NCBI GenBank assembly: GCA_947564305.1
Contig: CANOBT010000053.1
Coordinates: forward strand, 1-34,019
Source of the DNA: an uncultured Lachnospiraceae bacterium
GTDB lineage: Bacteria; Bacillota_A; Clostridia; Lachnospirales; Lachnospiraceae
Length of the DNA: 34,019 nucleotides
Direction of reading: 5' to 3'
Shown piece after piece: positions 7,086-14,771 of the stretch; the stretch's first letter is position 1; every line of letters starts with the position of its first letter. The notes under the pieces are model-generated. The model did not search any database. It was not told the origin of the DNA and was given only the letters and a program-made list of their open reading frames with translations. The position numbers and the translations under genes were made by a program.

Positions 7086-7207
7086 ATTGCACAATCACCA
7101 AGAAGTCCATAGACACAACACTCCGGCACCTGCAGCGAGACACCACTTACGGCCTCATGCCCCTTAAATTCCTTCGTCACACACTCGGTTTCTAAAATAT
7201 TTTTCAT
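7086..7207 (-). pseudogene. 5' fragment of an ABC transporter ATPase gene
   Basis: The frame starting at 7207 reads MKNILETECVTKEFKGHEAV, then SGVSLQVPECCVYGLLGD. This is the start of a bacitracin/lantibiotic-type ABC ATPase up to just before Walker A (expected YGLLGPNGAGKST). Homology then breaks off at the palindromic element, and only unrelated codons follow before a stop. A GGG-rich ribosome site lies upstream. About 40 of an expected roughly 300 codons remain. A second, differently damaged copy of the same start lies near 10.2 kb. Confidence 0.75.
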
Positions 7208-7378
7208 CCTGAATTCACCCTTTCCCATATCTTTTTTCATAAATATTTTGTGTTACTCACAGATTGACTGGCTTGATCTAGCCAAATGGTTTGTGTCGTA
7301 ACTGATTACAGGAATAAGGATAATGGGGAATTATAAGGAAAGTATAAGGAAATGAAAAATCTTTTTTTTTCATGAAAC

Positions 7379-7407
7379 AAAAATCACAGACCGTTTCCAA
7401 TCTGTGA
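7379..7407 (-). terminator. Rho-independent terminator of the PIN toxin pair
   Basis: On the minus strand TCACAGA (7407-7401) and TCTGTGA (7390-7384) form a 7-bp stem around a 10-nt loop, followed by TTTTTG. It lies about 135 bases beyond the stop at 7544. The DNA between 7208 and 7543 shows no other gene. Confidence 0.6.
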
Positions 7408-7543
7408 CCTTAATAAAAATAACCTATTCATTTTCTATGTTCCACATCAGGTTCCTCGCAAATCTTTTGTTCTTTCCCCTTCCCATTGCTACATGGAACT
7501 TTCATTCAAAAATCAAACTATCCCCAAATTAGTGACTGCTGAT

Positions 7544-7744
7544 TCAGTCTGTAGTTACATTAACTGCTATTTTCCTCTTTAATGCTCTCCGCCTATCAAT
7601 CTCCCGTTCTGCATCCCTTCCAGAATTATTGTAGTATGCTATCTTCTCTTGCATAGTCATGTCTTTTGTTCGTTCATAATTTTCTTCCCGAATTCTATGG
7701 ATATCTTCAATCGTAAAGTCTGGGCTAATAATTAATGTTCCCAT
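7544..7744 (-). CDS. putative antitoxin / partner of the PIN protein
   Basis: This small charged protein (66 residues from ATG 7744; an ATG two codons earlier overlaps the toxin stop) reads MGTLIISPDFTIEDIHRIRE with a lysine/arginine-rich C-terminus (DRRRALKRKIAV). GAGGA lies six bases before ATG 7744. It is coupled to the stop of the PIN gene, as in two-gene toxin-antitoxin operons, but the order is toxin first. I recognise no DNA-binding fold. The repeated pattern DIHRIREENYERTKDM is typical of short helical proteins that accompany this PIN subfamily. The antitoxin role is inferred from position. Confidence 0.65.
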   Translation of the reverse strand: MGTLIISPDFTIEDIHRIREENYERTKDMTMQEKIAYYNNSGRDAEREIDRRRALKRKIAVNVTTD

Positions 7745-7746
7745 TA

Positions 7747-8223
7747 TCATTCCTCGCTTTCCAATAATGCAGAGGGATTAATAATATCAATTCCCTTATA
7801 TCCTTCTAAATTGGTAATTGCTCTGACCCCTCTGATCGTTTTTATATTTACAATGTGCTTAAAATTCCACGATATAATACAATCACAGCCACTGACAACA
7901 GAAGCTGCTATGTGTTGGCAATCATCAAAACTTTTTGGCCTTAATATACCCATATCAATAATCTTTTGCGCAAGTTCCAAAATTTCTTCATTTATTTCTA
8001 ATTTTGTATACTCGATATCGCTTAAATAATCATACAATACACTTCTTTTAGGTTCTGAGCACTTTCCTATTTCGTCTATTGTCACTTGTGAAAGATATAT
8101 ATCATATTTGCCATTTATAAAAGATTTCCATAATTCCAACGTATCTTTCATTCGTTCTGGTGCATCCTCCTGTGACAAATAACTGACAACAGACGTATCC
8201 AAATACACCTTGATTTTTCGCAT
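7747..8223 (-). CDS. PIN-domain nuclease, VapC-like toxin
   Basis: The start is ATG 8223 (MRKIKVYLDTSVVSYLSQED), preceded by GGAGG eight bases upstream, giving 158 residues. PIN active-site acids are present: D9 (YLDTS), E51 (TIDEI), D100/D101 (SFDDCQHIAAS) and D114 (CDCIISWNFKHI). The domain is complete, so the nuclease is probably active. VapC-type PIN toxins cut specific RNAs and are held by a partner protein; the small downstream gene is the candidate partner. A -10-like TATAAT lies on the minus strand at 8277-8272. The pair sits between gene remnants, consistent with a laterally acquired stabilising or defence module. Confidence 0.85.
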   Translation of the reverse strand: MRKIKVYLDTSVVSYLSQEDAPERMKDTLELWKSFINGKYDIYLSQVTIDEIGKCSEPKRSVLYDYLSDIEYTKLEINEEILELAQKIIDMGILRPKSFDDCQHIAASVVSGCDCIISWNFKHIVNIKTIRGVRAITNLEGYKGIDIINPSALLESEE

Positions 8224-8272
8224 AGCAACCACCTCCAGTTCCATAAACACAACCTATTTCAAGTGCCGTTTA

Positions 8273-8362
8273 TTATATCTTGCGAACGAAGTCCACCCGT
8301 CCCAAAGGAGCAAGAATTACAGGATGCCCCTTTTGTATATTTATTATAGCAGTTTCTCTCAT
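8273..8362 (-). other. 29-codon open frame upstream of the PIN gene
   Basis: The frame reads MRETAIINIQKGHPVILAPL and then GRVDFVRKI. Its composition looks protein-like, but no good ribosome site precedes the ATG and I do not recognise it. It may be a remnant of a larger gene or a leader peptide. The rest of the 8224-8542 gap holds only the promoters noted here. Confidence 0.25.
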
Positions 8363-8473
8363 ATTAAATCAATACTTTCCATAATACTCCCAAAGAATTG
8401 ACGGATTGACCACTTTCCACGGTAGAGAAAGTAACTAATGCGGGGTGAGTCAGACTCTTCATCTGTTTCTATA

Positions 8474-8502
8474 TTGACAAAATGACATACATGGCGTATA
8501 AC
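8474..8502 (+). promoter_or_regulatory. sigma-A-type promoter of the 444-residue membrane protein
   Basis: TTGACA at 8474-8479, a 17-base spacer, and TATAAC at 8497-8502. This is a near-consensus housekeeping promoter about 40 bases before the start codon. Confidence 0.78.
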
Positions 8503-8542
8503 TAAAAAAGGTATCATTGACGTTTTGTCAGAAAGGAACATT

Positions 8543-9877
8543 ATGATTACACTCTATTCAAAAGATTTTCTTCATATACTGATTACTGCCATTTGCTTTT
8601 CGGGATTTGCAATGATACACCGCACTCTCTTTCCGTCAGAATATAGTTCTGTCCTGCAATTTGAAGAAAATGAGCAAAGAACACTTCACAGTACTGTAAT
8701 ACGGATACTATATATTATGACTGGAACACTTCTTTTCAGCCGCATGTTCCTGTTCTCCAATCTTCAAATTGTTTGCGGTGTCTTCATCGCGAGCTTTCTA
8801 AACGTATGGCCCGCCATCGTTCAGCATCATCTGTTAAAGCTTATCCAATCAAAGGCTCACTGGATGCTGCTATTTCGCTATCTTCTATTTGTGATAATCT
8901 CCGTGATTATTTCGGCAATAACCGTAGACCGGTTAATCCCTTTACTCAAAGGAAAAGAAAGCATCTATATTCTTGATAATCAGGGAATCAGTATTTTATT
9001 CTGGTTCATTACAATGCTTTTGCCCCTCTCAGCAGAACAAATGATTATAAAGTATTCCAAGGTCATCGTACCTATCCGTATTGATACCTTTCAAGAAGAA
9101 CTATCTATCATGAAATGGATACTAAAGGAAAAGGATTTATTCGATCAAAAAAACAAATATATCATTGAACACATGTCTCGGAAGTATGACCTCCACGTCC
9201 AATGGCTGCAATCCATCCTGAAAATGGAGCGATATTATCGTGATAATTCTTGGAATCGGATAGCAGAATACCTTTTATGTTTCTGGTTTCCAAACTATGC
9301 GATTAAAATGGATGTCTCCTTAGGAGCCGCACAAATACGGATTTCCACTGCACAAAAAGTTCTAGGGCAAAATCCAGATTTTTTCATCCGCAAAATGTGG
9401 CGGGAGGATTACAACATTGAATTGTGCGCACAGTATCTCCGTAGCCTGATTAACGATTACTTTACAAAGAAAAGAAATGCTGAAGAATGGTGTCTGACCA
9501 ATTATCAGGATCTGTTCGACTATGTTGCCTGTAAATATCTCGGCTGTGACCCGTCAGAAAAAAAACCGGCTGCTTTTATTTACAGTGCAATTCTGCGCAG
9601 TCTCTTACGCCACGGCATTTATTATGAAGGTTCAGAAAATGCAGAGAATTACTACCTACATATTAGCGCTGATGGTTCTATACCGCCGGATACTTATAAA
9701 CAAGTAAAAGGAGAACTTGAAAACAATGGGAAAATTCTAAAGGAAATATATATAGAAAAAGAAAAAACTGAGTTTATCATATACTGCAGAGCACATTACA
9801 TGATCAATTCACTTCGTCAAATTGCTGAAAATCATGCCCTGAAAGTAGAAATACTTGATTCGGCACCTTTTGAATAA
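8543..9877 (+). CDS. membrane protein with C-terminal soluble domain, lysozyme-like motif, unknown function
   Basis: The start at 8543 (MITLYSKDFLHILITA) follows AAAGGA by five bases, giving 444 residues. There are about five hydrophobic segments: 8-26, 52-70, 74-92, 108-128 and 149-168. A long, charged, helical C-terminal part follows. Residues 221-270 hold WLQSILKMERYYR and, 30 residues later, SLGAAQIRISTA. The E229 plus S-x-G-x-x-Q-(x5)-A spacing recalls the catalytic Glu and the G-x-x-Q motif of lysozyme/transglycosylase-fold proteins. I do not recognise a named family. The gene is single, has its own promoter and hairpin terminator, and lies between a toxin pair and broken genes, a setting typical of defence or toxin cargo. 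No function can be assigned. Confidence 0.8.
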   Translation: MITLYSKDFLHILITAICFSGFAMIHRTLFPSEYSSVLQFEENEQRTLHSTVIRILYIMTGTLLFSRMFLFSNLQIVCGVFIASFLNVWPAIVQHHLLKLIQSKAHWMLLFRYLLFVIISVIISAITVDRLIPLLKGKESIYILDNQGISILFWFITMLLPLSAEQMIIKYSKVIVPIRIDTFQEELSIMKWILKEKDLFDQKNKYIIEHMSRKYDLHVQWLQSILKMERYYRDNSWNRIAEYLLCFWFPNYAIKMDVSLGAAQIRISTAQKVLGQNPDFFIRKMWREDYNIELCAQYLRSLINDYFTKKRNAEEWCLTNYQDLFDYVACKYLGCDPSEKKPAAFIYSAILRSLLRHGIYYEGSENAENYYLHISADGSIPPDTYKQVKGELENNGKILKEIYIEKEKTEFIIYCRAHYMINSLRQIAENHALKVEILDSAPFE

Positions 9878-9890
9878 TTATCTGAAAATT

Positions 9891-9917
9891 TAGGCGTCTG
9901 CTATTTACAGATGCCTA
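9891..9917 (+). terminator. hairpin after the membrane protein gene
   Basis: TAGGCGTCTG (9891-9900) pairs with CAGATGCCTA (9908-9917) with one wobble and a 7-nt loop. A U-run is missing, so termination may be weak. The 9918-10027 interval shows nothing else. Confidence 0.45.
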
Positions 9918-10027
9918 GATGAATCCCTTCTACCCTATACACATTTTTCCCCATGTTTTGTGTATTAAGTAGCTATATTTTTTCATTTTAAATACGATGC
10001 ACACTATATACAGCCATAACCCTTACC

Positions 10028-10228
10028 TCAGTTTACATCGAGACTCAGAAGCTTCGTATGATTCAGAAGGGTGATTCCGATTCCAAGCCGCTGTTTCATT
10101 CCCAATGAAAACGCTCCCGCCTTTTTCTTCCCCGTATCCGCTCGTCTGATATTCCCAGTATCAACGGCCGCATGCACCTTAAATTCCTTCGTCACACATT
10201 CAGTTTCTAAAATATTTTTTTCCTTTTT
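10028..10228 (-). pseudogene. internally deleted ABC transporter ATPase fragment
   Basis: The frame reads KNILETECVTKEFKVHAAVD, then jumps to DTGKKKAGAFSLGMKQRLGI and ITLLNHTKLLSLDVN before a stop. The first part is the N-terminus of a peptide-type ABC ATPase. The second is its signature motif region (normally FSLGMKQRLGIA) running into Walker B (normally LLILDEPT). Walker A and about 90 residues between are gone, and the Walker B end is destroyed. The 5' end is nearly identical to the fragment at 7086-7207. It is fused in frame to the tail of a broken AlbA_2-type gene. Confidence 0.75.
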
Positions 10229-10960
10229 CATTTTTTTAATCAAATCTCCTGCCGGCGAAGATGTAATCCCTGCAATTTTCATTACGTCCGCTCTGGAAAA
10301 AAACATATCCTCGCTAAAATACCCATATAATTGTAAGATCTTTTCCTTTGTAAGCTTACTTACCTGCGATTCGTGTATTTTCTTTTCAAACAACTGTTTT
10401 TCATTCAAAACAACTGTTTTTCCATCTTCAAACATCTGCGATAATCGGATTTCGCCGTCTGGAAGGCACATGAGCAGTATCAAGATTCTGTACAAAAGAA
10501 CCATCAAACATGCCGCCGGGAGAATAAATCTCTATACGATCATCAAAAATATCAATGTGTACTTCACTTCCCAGTTCCAGATAATCTCGATGGATCAATC
10601 CATTCACGATACACTCAAGTGCCGCCTGCTCCCATCGCCAACATAATAGTATGGTGTTTCCACTCCTGACAATACCCGCAGAATAATAAACTGCTTTCCA
10701 TTTTCTTCATGAAGCTCCAGTTCCGTCTACGGGATTGGATCCATTCTCGTTTTGATGATTTCACTAATTTTCTCGGAAACCCGCCGTGAATCGGCAATGC
10801 CAGTCAACGTATCATCATCTGCCACTCCGAAGAATAAAATACCTCCTTTACCATTTGCGAAAGCACTGACGCTTTTCAGCCAGCTCTTAGGTTTCTTTTC
10901 TTCTAATGTAAGTTTCTTATCATATTCGGTCGCTTCACCGATAAAATCCGAAATGAACAT
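10229..10960 (-). pseudogene. degraded AlbA_2-type ATP-binding (transcriptional regulator-like) gene
   Basis: From ATG 10960 (AAAGGAG upstream) the frame reads MFISDFIGEATEYDKKLTLE ... KSVSAFANGKGGILFFGVAD, the Schlafen AlbA_2 domain. It stops in frame at 10727. The homology continues in a second frame (TELELHEENGKQFIILRVLS and TPYYYVGDGSRR), jumps to a third (LECIVNGLIHRDYLELGSEV, SPGGMFDGSFVQNLDTAHVP) and jumps again to the C-terminal winged-helix part (SRADVMKIAGITSSPAGDLI). At least one stop, two frame changes and two deletions are visible, so the gene is dead. A long open frame on the other strand is its shadow. Confidence 0.8.
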
Positions 10961-11128
10961 ACATGCTCCTTTATTTGCCATATTTTGTATCTATTCAATA
11001 GCGTACGTCCTAATTATCTAAGATTAATACAAGATATCCGTTCCTGGCATTTCCATCAGTTTCAGTATAACATTATTCTGTAAAAATGAGAAGATTCTAT
11101 TTTTCATTTCCTTATATGGACGCATCAT

Positions 11129-11283
11129 TCATACCATCAGACTATCACTCACATACAATGCCCCATATCCCAACCGTGAATTATTCACTTCCGAAGCTGT
11201 CACATTTGCCAACTGTGGAAAATACAGATAAATTTCAGTGAAAACAGGATAATCATCCATGGCACGCACTTCGATACAAATTT
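11129..11283 (-). pseudogene. short coding-like remnant, unknown
   Basis: About 48 codons without a stop read CIEVRAMDDYPVFTEIYLYF ... LGYGALYVSDSLMV. There is no start codon with a ribosome site, and a stop sits directly upstream. It looks like the tail of a lost gene; I do not recognise the family. The other parts of 10982-11370 show nothing further. Confidence 0.3.
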
Positions 11284-11373
11284 AGAAACTTATAACTTCA
11301 AACCATTTATATCCTGCTTTTTATTCGTTATTTTGCATAAAAATTTTTCTACAAATTCTTTTTTTTGTTTATA

Positions 11374-11402
11374 TTGACGAAACCCATTTCACATGATATA
11401 CT
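11374..11402 (+). promoter_or_regulatory. promoter of the sugar ABC operon
   Basis: TTGACG at 11374-11379, a 17-base spacer, and TATACT at 11397-11402, with A/T-rich runs just upstream. This is a close match to a housekeeping promoter, about 60 bases before the lipoprotein start. I see no obvious catabolite-control site. Confidence 0.8.
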
Positions 11403-11462
11403 TTCTATTAACTTACAACTCTGTTTCACAGAGACGATTAATTAAAAAGGAGGACTTGTATT

Positions 11463-12782
11463 ATGAAAAAGTTTGTAGCACTGTTCCTGGCTCTTTCCCT
11501 GACGTTTGGATTGGTGGCTTGTGGCGGCGGAAGCGACGGCGGTGACAGCAGCGGAAGCGATAACACAGACAGCAGCGCTGCTGAGGAAGACACTGATTCT
11601 GCGGATGAAGAAGACTCCAGTGGTTCAGGCGAAAAGGTTTCTCTCAATGTCATAGCTGCTCAGTACGGACAGAACACGACGAAGTGGTGGGCTGATTTCG
11701 TAAAAGAGTTTACAACGGAATATCCTGACATTGATCTGAAAGTAGAAGTGGAATCCTGGAATGACATTTATACCGTAGTGAATACCCGGATTTCCAACAA
11801 TGATGCACCGGACATTCTGAACATTGACGTGTTTGCGAATTATCAGGCTGATGATCTTCTGCTTCCTGCTGAAGACTTTGTTTCAAAAGAAACCTATGAT
11901 AAGATGTATCCTGCATTCTTGGAGCAGTCCAATGTAGACGGCACAATCTGGGCGATTCCTGACCTGGCTTCTGCACGCGCCCTGTACTACAATGCAGACA
12001 TCTTAGAGGCAGCAGGCGTAGAAGTTCCGACCACATGGGATGAACTGACCGAAGCATGTAAGAAGATCAAAGAACACGATTCCAAGATTTATCCATGGGG
12101 CATTGATATGACTACCGACGAAGGTCAGGCTGCATTTGCTTACTATACCTGGAACAATGGCGGCGGCTTCGTAGATGATGACAATAACTGGGCTTTGAAC
12201 AGTGCAGAGAATGTAGAAGCAATCGAATTTGCTATCGGACTTGTAAATGATGGATATACCAACAGCGATCCGTCCAATGATACTCGTTATGATCTTCAGG
12301 ATATGTTCGGAGCAGGACAGGTTGCTATGATGATCGGACCTAACAGCATTCCTACATATATTGCTGACGGCGGCTATTCCATCAATTATGCAGTAGCTCC
12401 TATCCCGACAAATGGCGGAAATGATTCCGTATCCGCAGGTGTTATGGACCGTTTTATGTGCTTTGACAATGACTATTCTGATGCTGAGATGGATGCAATC
12501 AAGACATTCTTTGATTACTTCTATGAGGATACCCGCTATTCTGACTGGGTTCTGATGGAAGGCTTCCTGCCTGCAACCTCCACTGGTGGAGAGATTCTTG
12601 CAGAGGCAGATGAAAGCATGGCAAGCTGGGTTGATATCGTAGGAAGCTGTAACTTCTATCCAACCGCTAAGACGGAATGGGATGATGTAAAACAAGGCGT
12701 TATCAATGTAGAACAGCAGGCATTGCTTGGCGGCGATGTTCAGGAGTTGTTGGATGAACTGCAGGCTGAGATTGCAGAATAG
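11463..12782 (+). CDS. sugar ABC transporter substrate-binding lipoprotein
   Basis: The 439-residue protein starts with a lipoprotein signal (MKKFVALFLALSLTFGLVAC) with the lipobox cysteine at residue 20, then an acidic, serine/glycine-rich linker to about residue 55. The mature part is a family 1 extracellular solute-binding protein: NVIAAQYGQNTTKWWADFVK, RISNNDAPDILNIDVFANY, WAIPDLASARALYYNADILE and AGQVAMMIGPNSIP are characteristic. It should be anchored outside the membrane and deliver an oligosaccharide or similar solute to the two permeases downstream. The exact sugar cannot be read. AAGGAGG lies nine bases before the ATG. Confidence 0.92.
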   Translation: MKKFVALFLALSLTFGLVACGGGSDGGDSSGSDNTDSSAAEEDTDSADEEDSSGSGEKVSLNVIAAQYGQNTTKWWADFVKEFTTEYPDIDLKVEVESWNDIYTVVNTRISNNDAPDILNIDVFANYQADDLLLPAEDFVSKETYDKMYPAFLEQSNVDGTIWAIPDLASARALYYNADILEAAGVEVPTTWDELTEACKKIKEHDSKIYPWGIDMTTDEGQAAFAYYTWNNGGGFVDDDNNWALNSAENVEAIEFAIGLVNDGYTNSDPSNDTRYDLQDMFGAGQVAMMIGPNSIPTYIADGGYSINYAVAPIPTNGGNDSVSAGVMDRFMCFDNDYSDAEMDAIKTFFDYFYEDTRYSDWVLMEGFLPATSTGGEILAEADESMASWVDIVGSCNFYPTAKTEWDDVKQGVINVEQQALLGGDVQELLDELQAEIAE

Positions 12783-12811
12783 TTATTTTTACGAATGAAA
12801 TGGCATATATG

Positions 12812-12844
12812 GTGGGCCGGCTGTAATGGCCGGCTCACTTTTTT
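12812..12844 (+). terminator. hairpin between lipoprotein and permease genes
   Basis: GTGGGCCGGC (12812-12821) pairs with GCCGGCTCAC (12829-12838), one mismatch, followed by TTTTTT. Placed inside an operon, it probably gives partial termination and stabilises the upstream mRNA, so that more binding protein than permease is made. Confidence 0.8.
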
Positions 12845-12905
12845 ATCAAATTGAGAAAAGAGCACTCTTAGAGAGTACTTGGAAAAATAAAGGGAGGTGT
12901 CCCCC

Positions 12906-13787
12906 GTGAAAAATAAATTCTTTCGTAAGATAGAACCTTATATCTGGATTCTGCCCAGCATCATCCTAATGGCAGTATTCATTTTAATTCCTATCATATT
13001 TGTATTCAGGATGTCGCTCAGTGACGTCAGCAAGGCGGGTATCATCAAAGGCTTTTCTGGTCTTGCCAATTTCACAAAAGTGCTGAACAGTTCTGCCTTT
13101 AAATTGGTTTTGCGCAATACAATTGTCTGGACCGTAGCAGTCGTGTGCCTGTCCACTTTATTAGGTTTTGTACTTGCCCTGATTCTGAACAATGAGTTCC
13201 GCGGACGAAAGATTGCGCGGGCCATTATGGTGTTCCCCTGGGCAACAACCCTGGTCATCCAGGCAAGTGCATGGAAATTCATTATTGACACCGATTATGG
13301 CACGCTGAACACACTGCTGCTCCGTCTTGGGATTATTGAACAATCCGTAAATTGGACGCCTACGCCGGAAGCTTACTTCACGTGGGAGATTGCCTGTGGT
13401 ATTTTTGTTACGATTCCTTTTGTTACGTTCTGCGTCCTGTCCGGTCTGCAGAGCATTGATTCCACCTATTATGAGGCAGCCACTGTAGATGGTGCGAATT
13501 ATTGGCAGAAGCTTTTCCAGATTACTCTTCCTCTGGTAAAATCATCTCTGACAGTAAGTACGGTATTGAATATCATCTATGTATTCAATTCTTTTCCTAT
13601 CATCTGGACAATCACCAAGGGCGATCCTGCCAACCATACAGATACGCTGGTCACCTACCTTTACAAGCTGGCATTTTATAATGGAAAACAGGGGCAGGCT
13701 GCCGCAGTTTCTGTCATCGGCTTTATGATTCTGTTGGTATGCTCCAGTGTATACATGATCTATACTCTGCGGAAAGGAGATGAATAA
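12906..13787 (+). CDS. sugar ABC transporter permease (MalF/UgpA type)
   Basis: The start is GTG 12906 (VKNKFFRKIEPYIWILPSII), eight bases after GGAGG; the GTG at 12897 overlaps the ribosome site itself. The 293-residue protein has six predicted membrane segments, beginning with ILPSIILMAVFILIPIIFVF. The cytoplasmic EAA loop that docks to the ATPase is clear: YYEAATVDGANYWQKLFQIT. It is the first of a pair of inner-membrane permeases for the lipoprotein upstream. The next gene follows after one base. Confidence 0.92.
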   Translation: MKNKFFRKIEPYIWILPSIILMAVFILIPIIFVFRMSLSDVSKAGIIKGFSGLANFTKVLNSSAFKLVLRNTIVWTVAVVCLSTLLGFVLALILNNEFRGRKIARAIMVFPWATTLVIQASAWKFIIDTDYGTLNTLLLRLGIIEQSVNWTPTPEAYFTWEIACGIFVTIPFVTFCVLSGLQSIDSTYYEAATVDGANYWQKLFQITLPLVKSSLTVSTVLNIIYVFNSFPIIWTITKGDPANHTDTLVTYLYKLAFYNGKQGQAAAVSVIGFMILLVCSSVYMIYTLRKGDE

Positions 13788-13788
13788 T

Positions 13789-14637
13789 ATGGCAAAAAAA
13801 CCGCTGACTGCGAAAAATGTAATCCTACGCACCTTACTTTATCTGGTCGTGATCATAGTCTGTATTGTCACACTGTATCCTTATTTTGCCATGCTCTGTA
13901 CTGCATTAAAAAGCAGAGCTGAAATCTTCTCCATGAATGGCACGATACTTCCGATCAATGCGCTGTGGTCAAACTTTATTGATATTTGGAGCCGGGCGCC
14001 CATGGCAAGTTATATGATGAATTCACTCATGATCGCCGGTGGTTCGACGATTATCGCTATGCTCTGTGGCATTCCTGCTGCTTACGCACTGGCACGAATG
14101 AAATTCAAGGGTCAGACCGCCTTTTTGGGATTTGTCATTGTTTCCCAGATGTTCGCTCCGGTCGTACTGTTGATTGGTATCTATAAAGTGATGTCTATTT
14201 TAACCCTGACAGATAGTATTGTCGGTTTGATCTTCATCAATGCGGCGTTTAATCAGGCGTTTACTATCTGGCTACTGCGGGGTACTTTCATGGGAATATC
14301 CCCAGAGATGGAACAGGCGGCAACCATTGATGGCTGTAACCGCATCCAGGGGATGACTAAGGTTCTGCTCCCTGTAGCGGCACCTGGAATTGTAACCACA
14401 CTGATTTTTATATTTATCAATGCGTGGAACGAATATACGGTTGCCTTGTGTCTCATCTCCACCAGTGAGAAGGAGCCTTTGACCGTCGGAATCAATGTCT
14501 TTAACGGATACAATATGATTGAATGGCAATATCTATTCGCTGCATCACTGTTCGCCATCGTACCAGTTGTTATCCTTTTTATGTGCATTGAGAAGAACCT
14601 GGTCAGCGGACTTGCGTCTGGTGGTGTAAAGGGTTGA
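13789..14637 (+). CDS. sugar ABC transporter permease (MalG/UgpE type)
   Basis: The start at ATG 13789 (MAKKPLTAKNVILRTLLYLV) has AAAGGAG nine bases upstream; an ATG at 13780 abuts that site and is less likely. The 282-residue protein has six membrane segments and the EAA loop MEQAATIDGCNRIQGMTKVL. It pairs with the preceding permease. No ATP-binding subunit or glycosidase follows, because the operon ends in a terminator. A shared MsiK/UgpC-type ATPase elsewhere must energise it, as is usual in Firmicutes. Confidence 0.92.
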   Translation: MAKKPLTAKNVILRTLLYLVVIIVCIVTLYPYFAMLCTALKSRAEIFSMNGTILPINALWSNFIDIWSRAPMASYMMNSLMIAGGSTIIAMLCGIPAAYALARMKFKGQTAFLGFVIVSQMFAPVVLLIGIYKVMSILTLTDSIVGLIFINAAFNQAFTIWLLRGTFMGISPEMEQAATIDGCNRIQGMTKVLLPVAAPGIVTTLIFIFINAWNEYTVALCLISTSEKEPLTVGINVFNGYNMIEWQYLFAASLFAIVPVVILFMCIEKNLVSGLASGGVKG

Positions 14638-14658
14638 GAATCCAAACATAAAAAGCAT

Positions 14659-14708
14659 GTGCCCGTCGGGCACACCCATAAAAAGGAGCAGTTCACGCTG
14701 CTCCTTTT
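14659..14708. terminator. terminator region between convergent operons
   Basis: Two hairpins lie in series. The first is GTGCCC/GGGCAC at 14659-14673 with a 3-nt loop. The second is an 11-bp perfect stem AAAAGGAGCAG / CTGCTCCTTTT at 14681-14708 with a 6-nt loop. The second has A/T flanks on both sides and can end transcription from both directions: the sugar operon from the left and the moeA end from the right. Confidence 0.85.
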
Positions 14709-14771
14709 ACTATGATCCTTTTTATAAATTCTCACTAATCTTCTGCTTTCTATCCCCTGTCCGGGCCCTCA

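Noticed and set aside
8359..8541. Minus-strand 60-codon frame
   Set aside because: It lies antisense across a near-consensus plus-strand promoter, has no ribosome site and no recognisable motif.
10071..10646. Plus-strand 191-codon frame
   Set aside because: It is antisense to the AlbA_2/ABC pseudogenes, whose remaining homology explains the sequence.
12003..12695. Minus-strand 230-codon frame
   Set aside because: It is the shadow of the substrate-binding protein; cysteine/isoleucine-rich composition and no start signals.
14253..14735. Minus-strand 160-codon frame
   Set aside because: It overlaps the second permease and the terminator pair; shadow frame.
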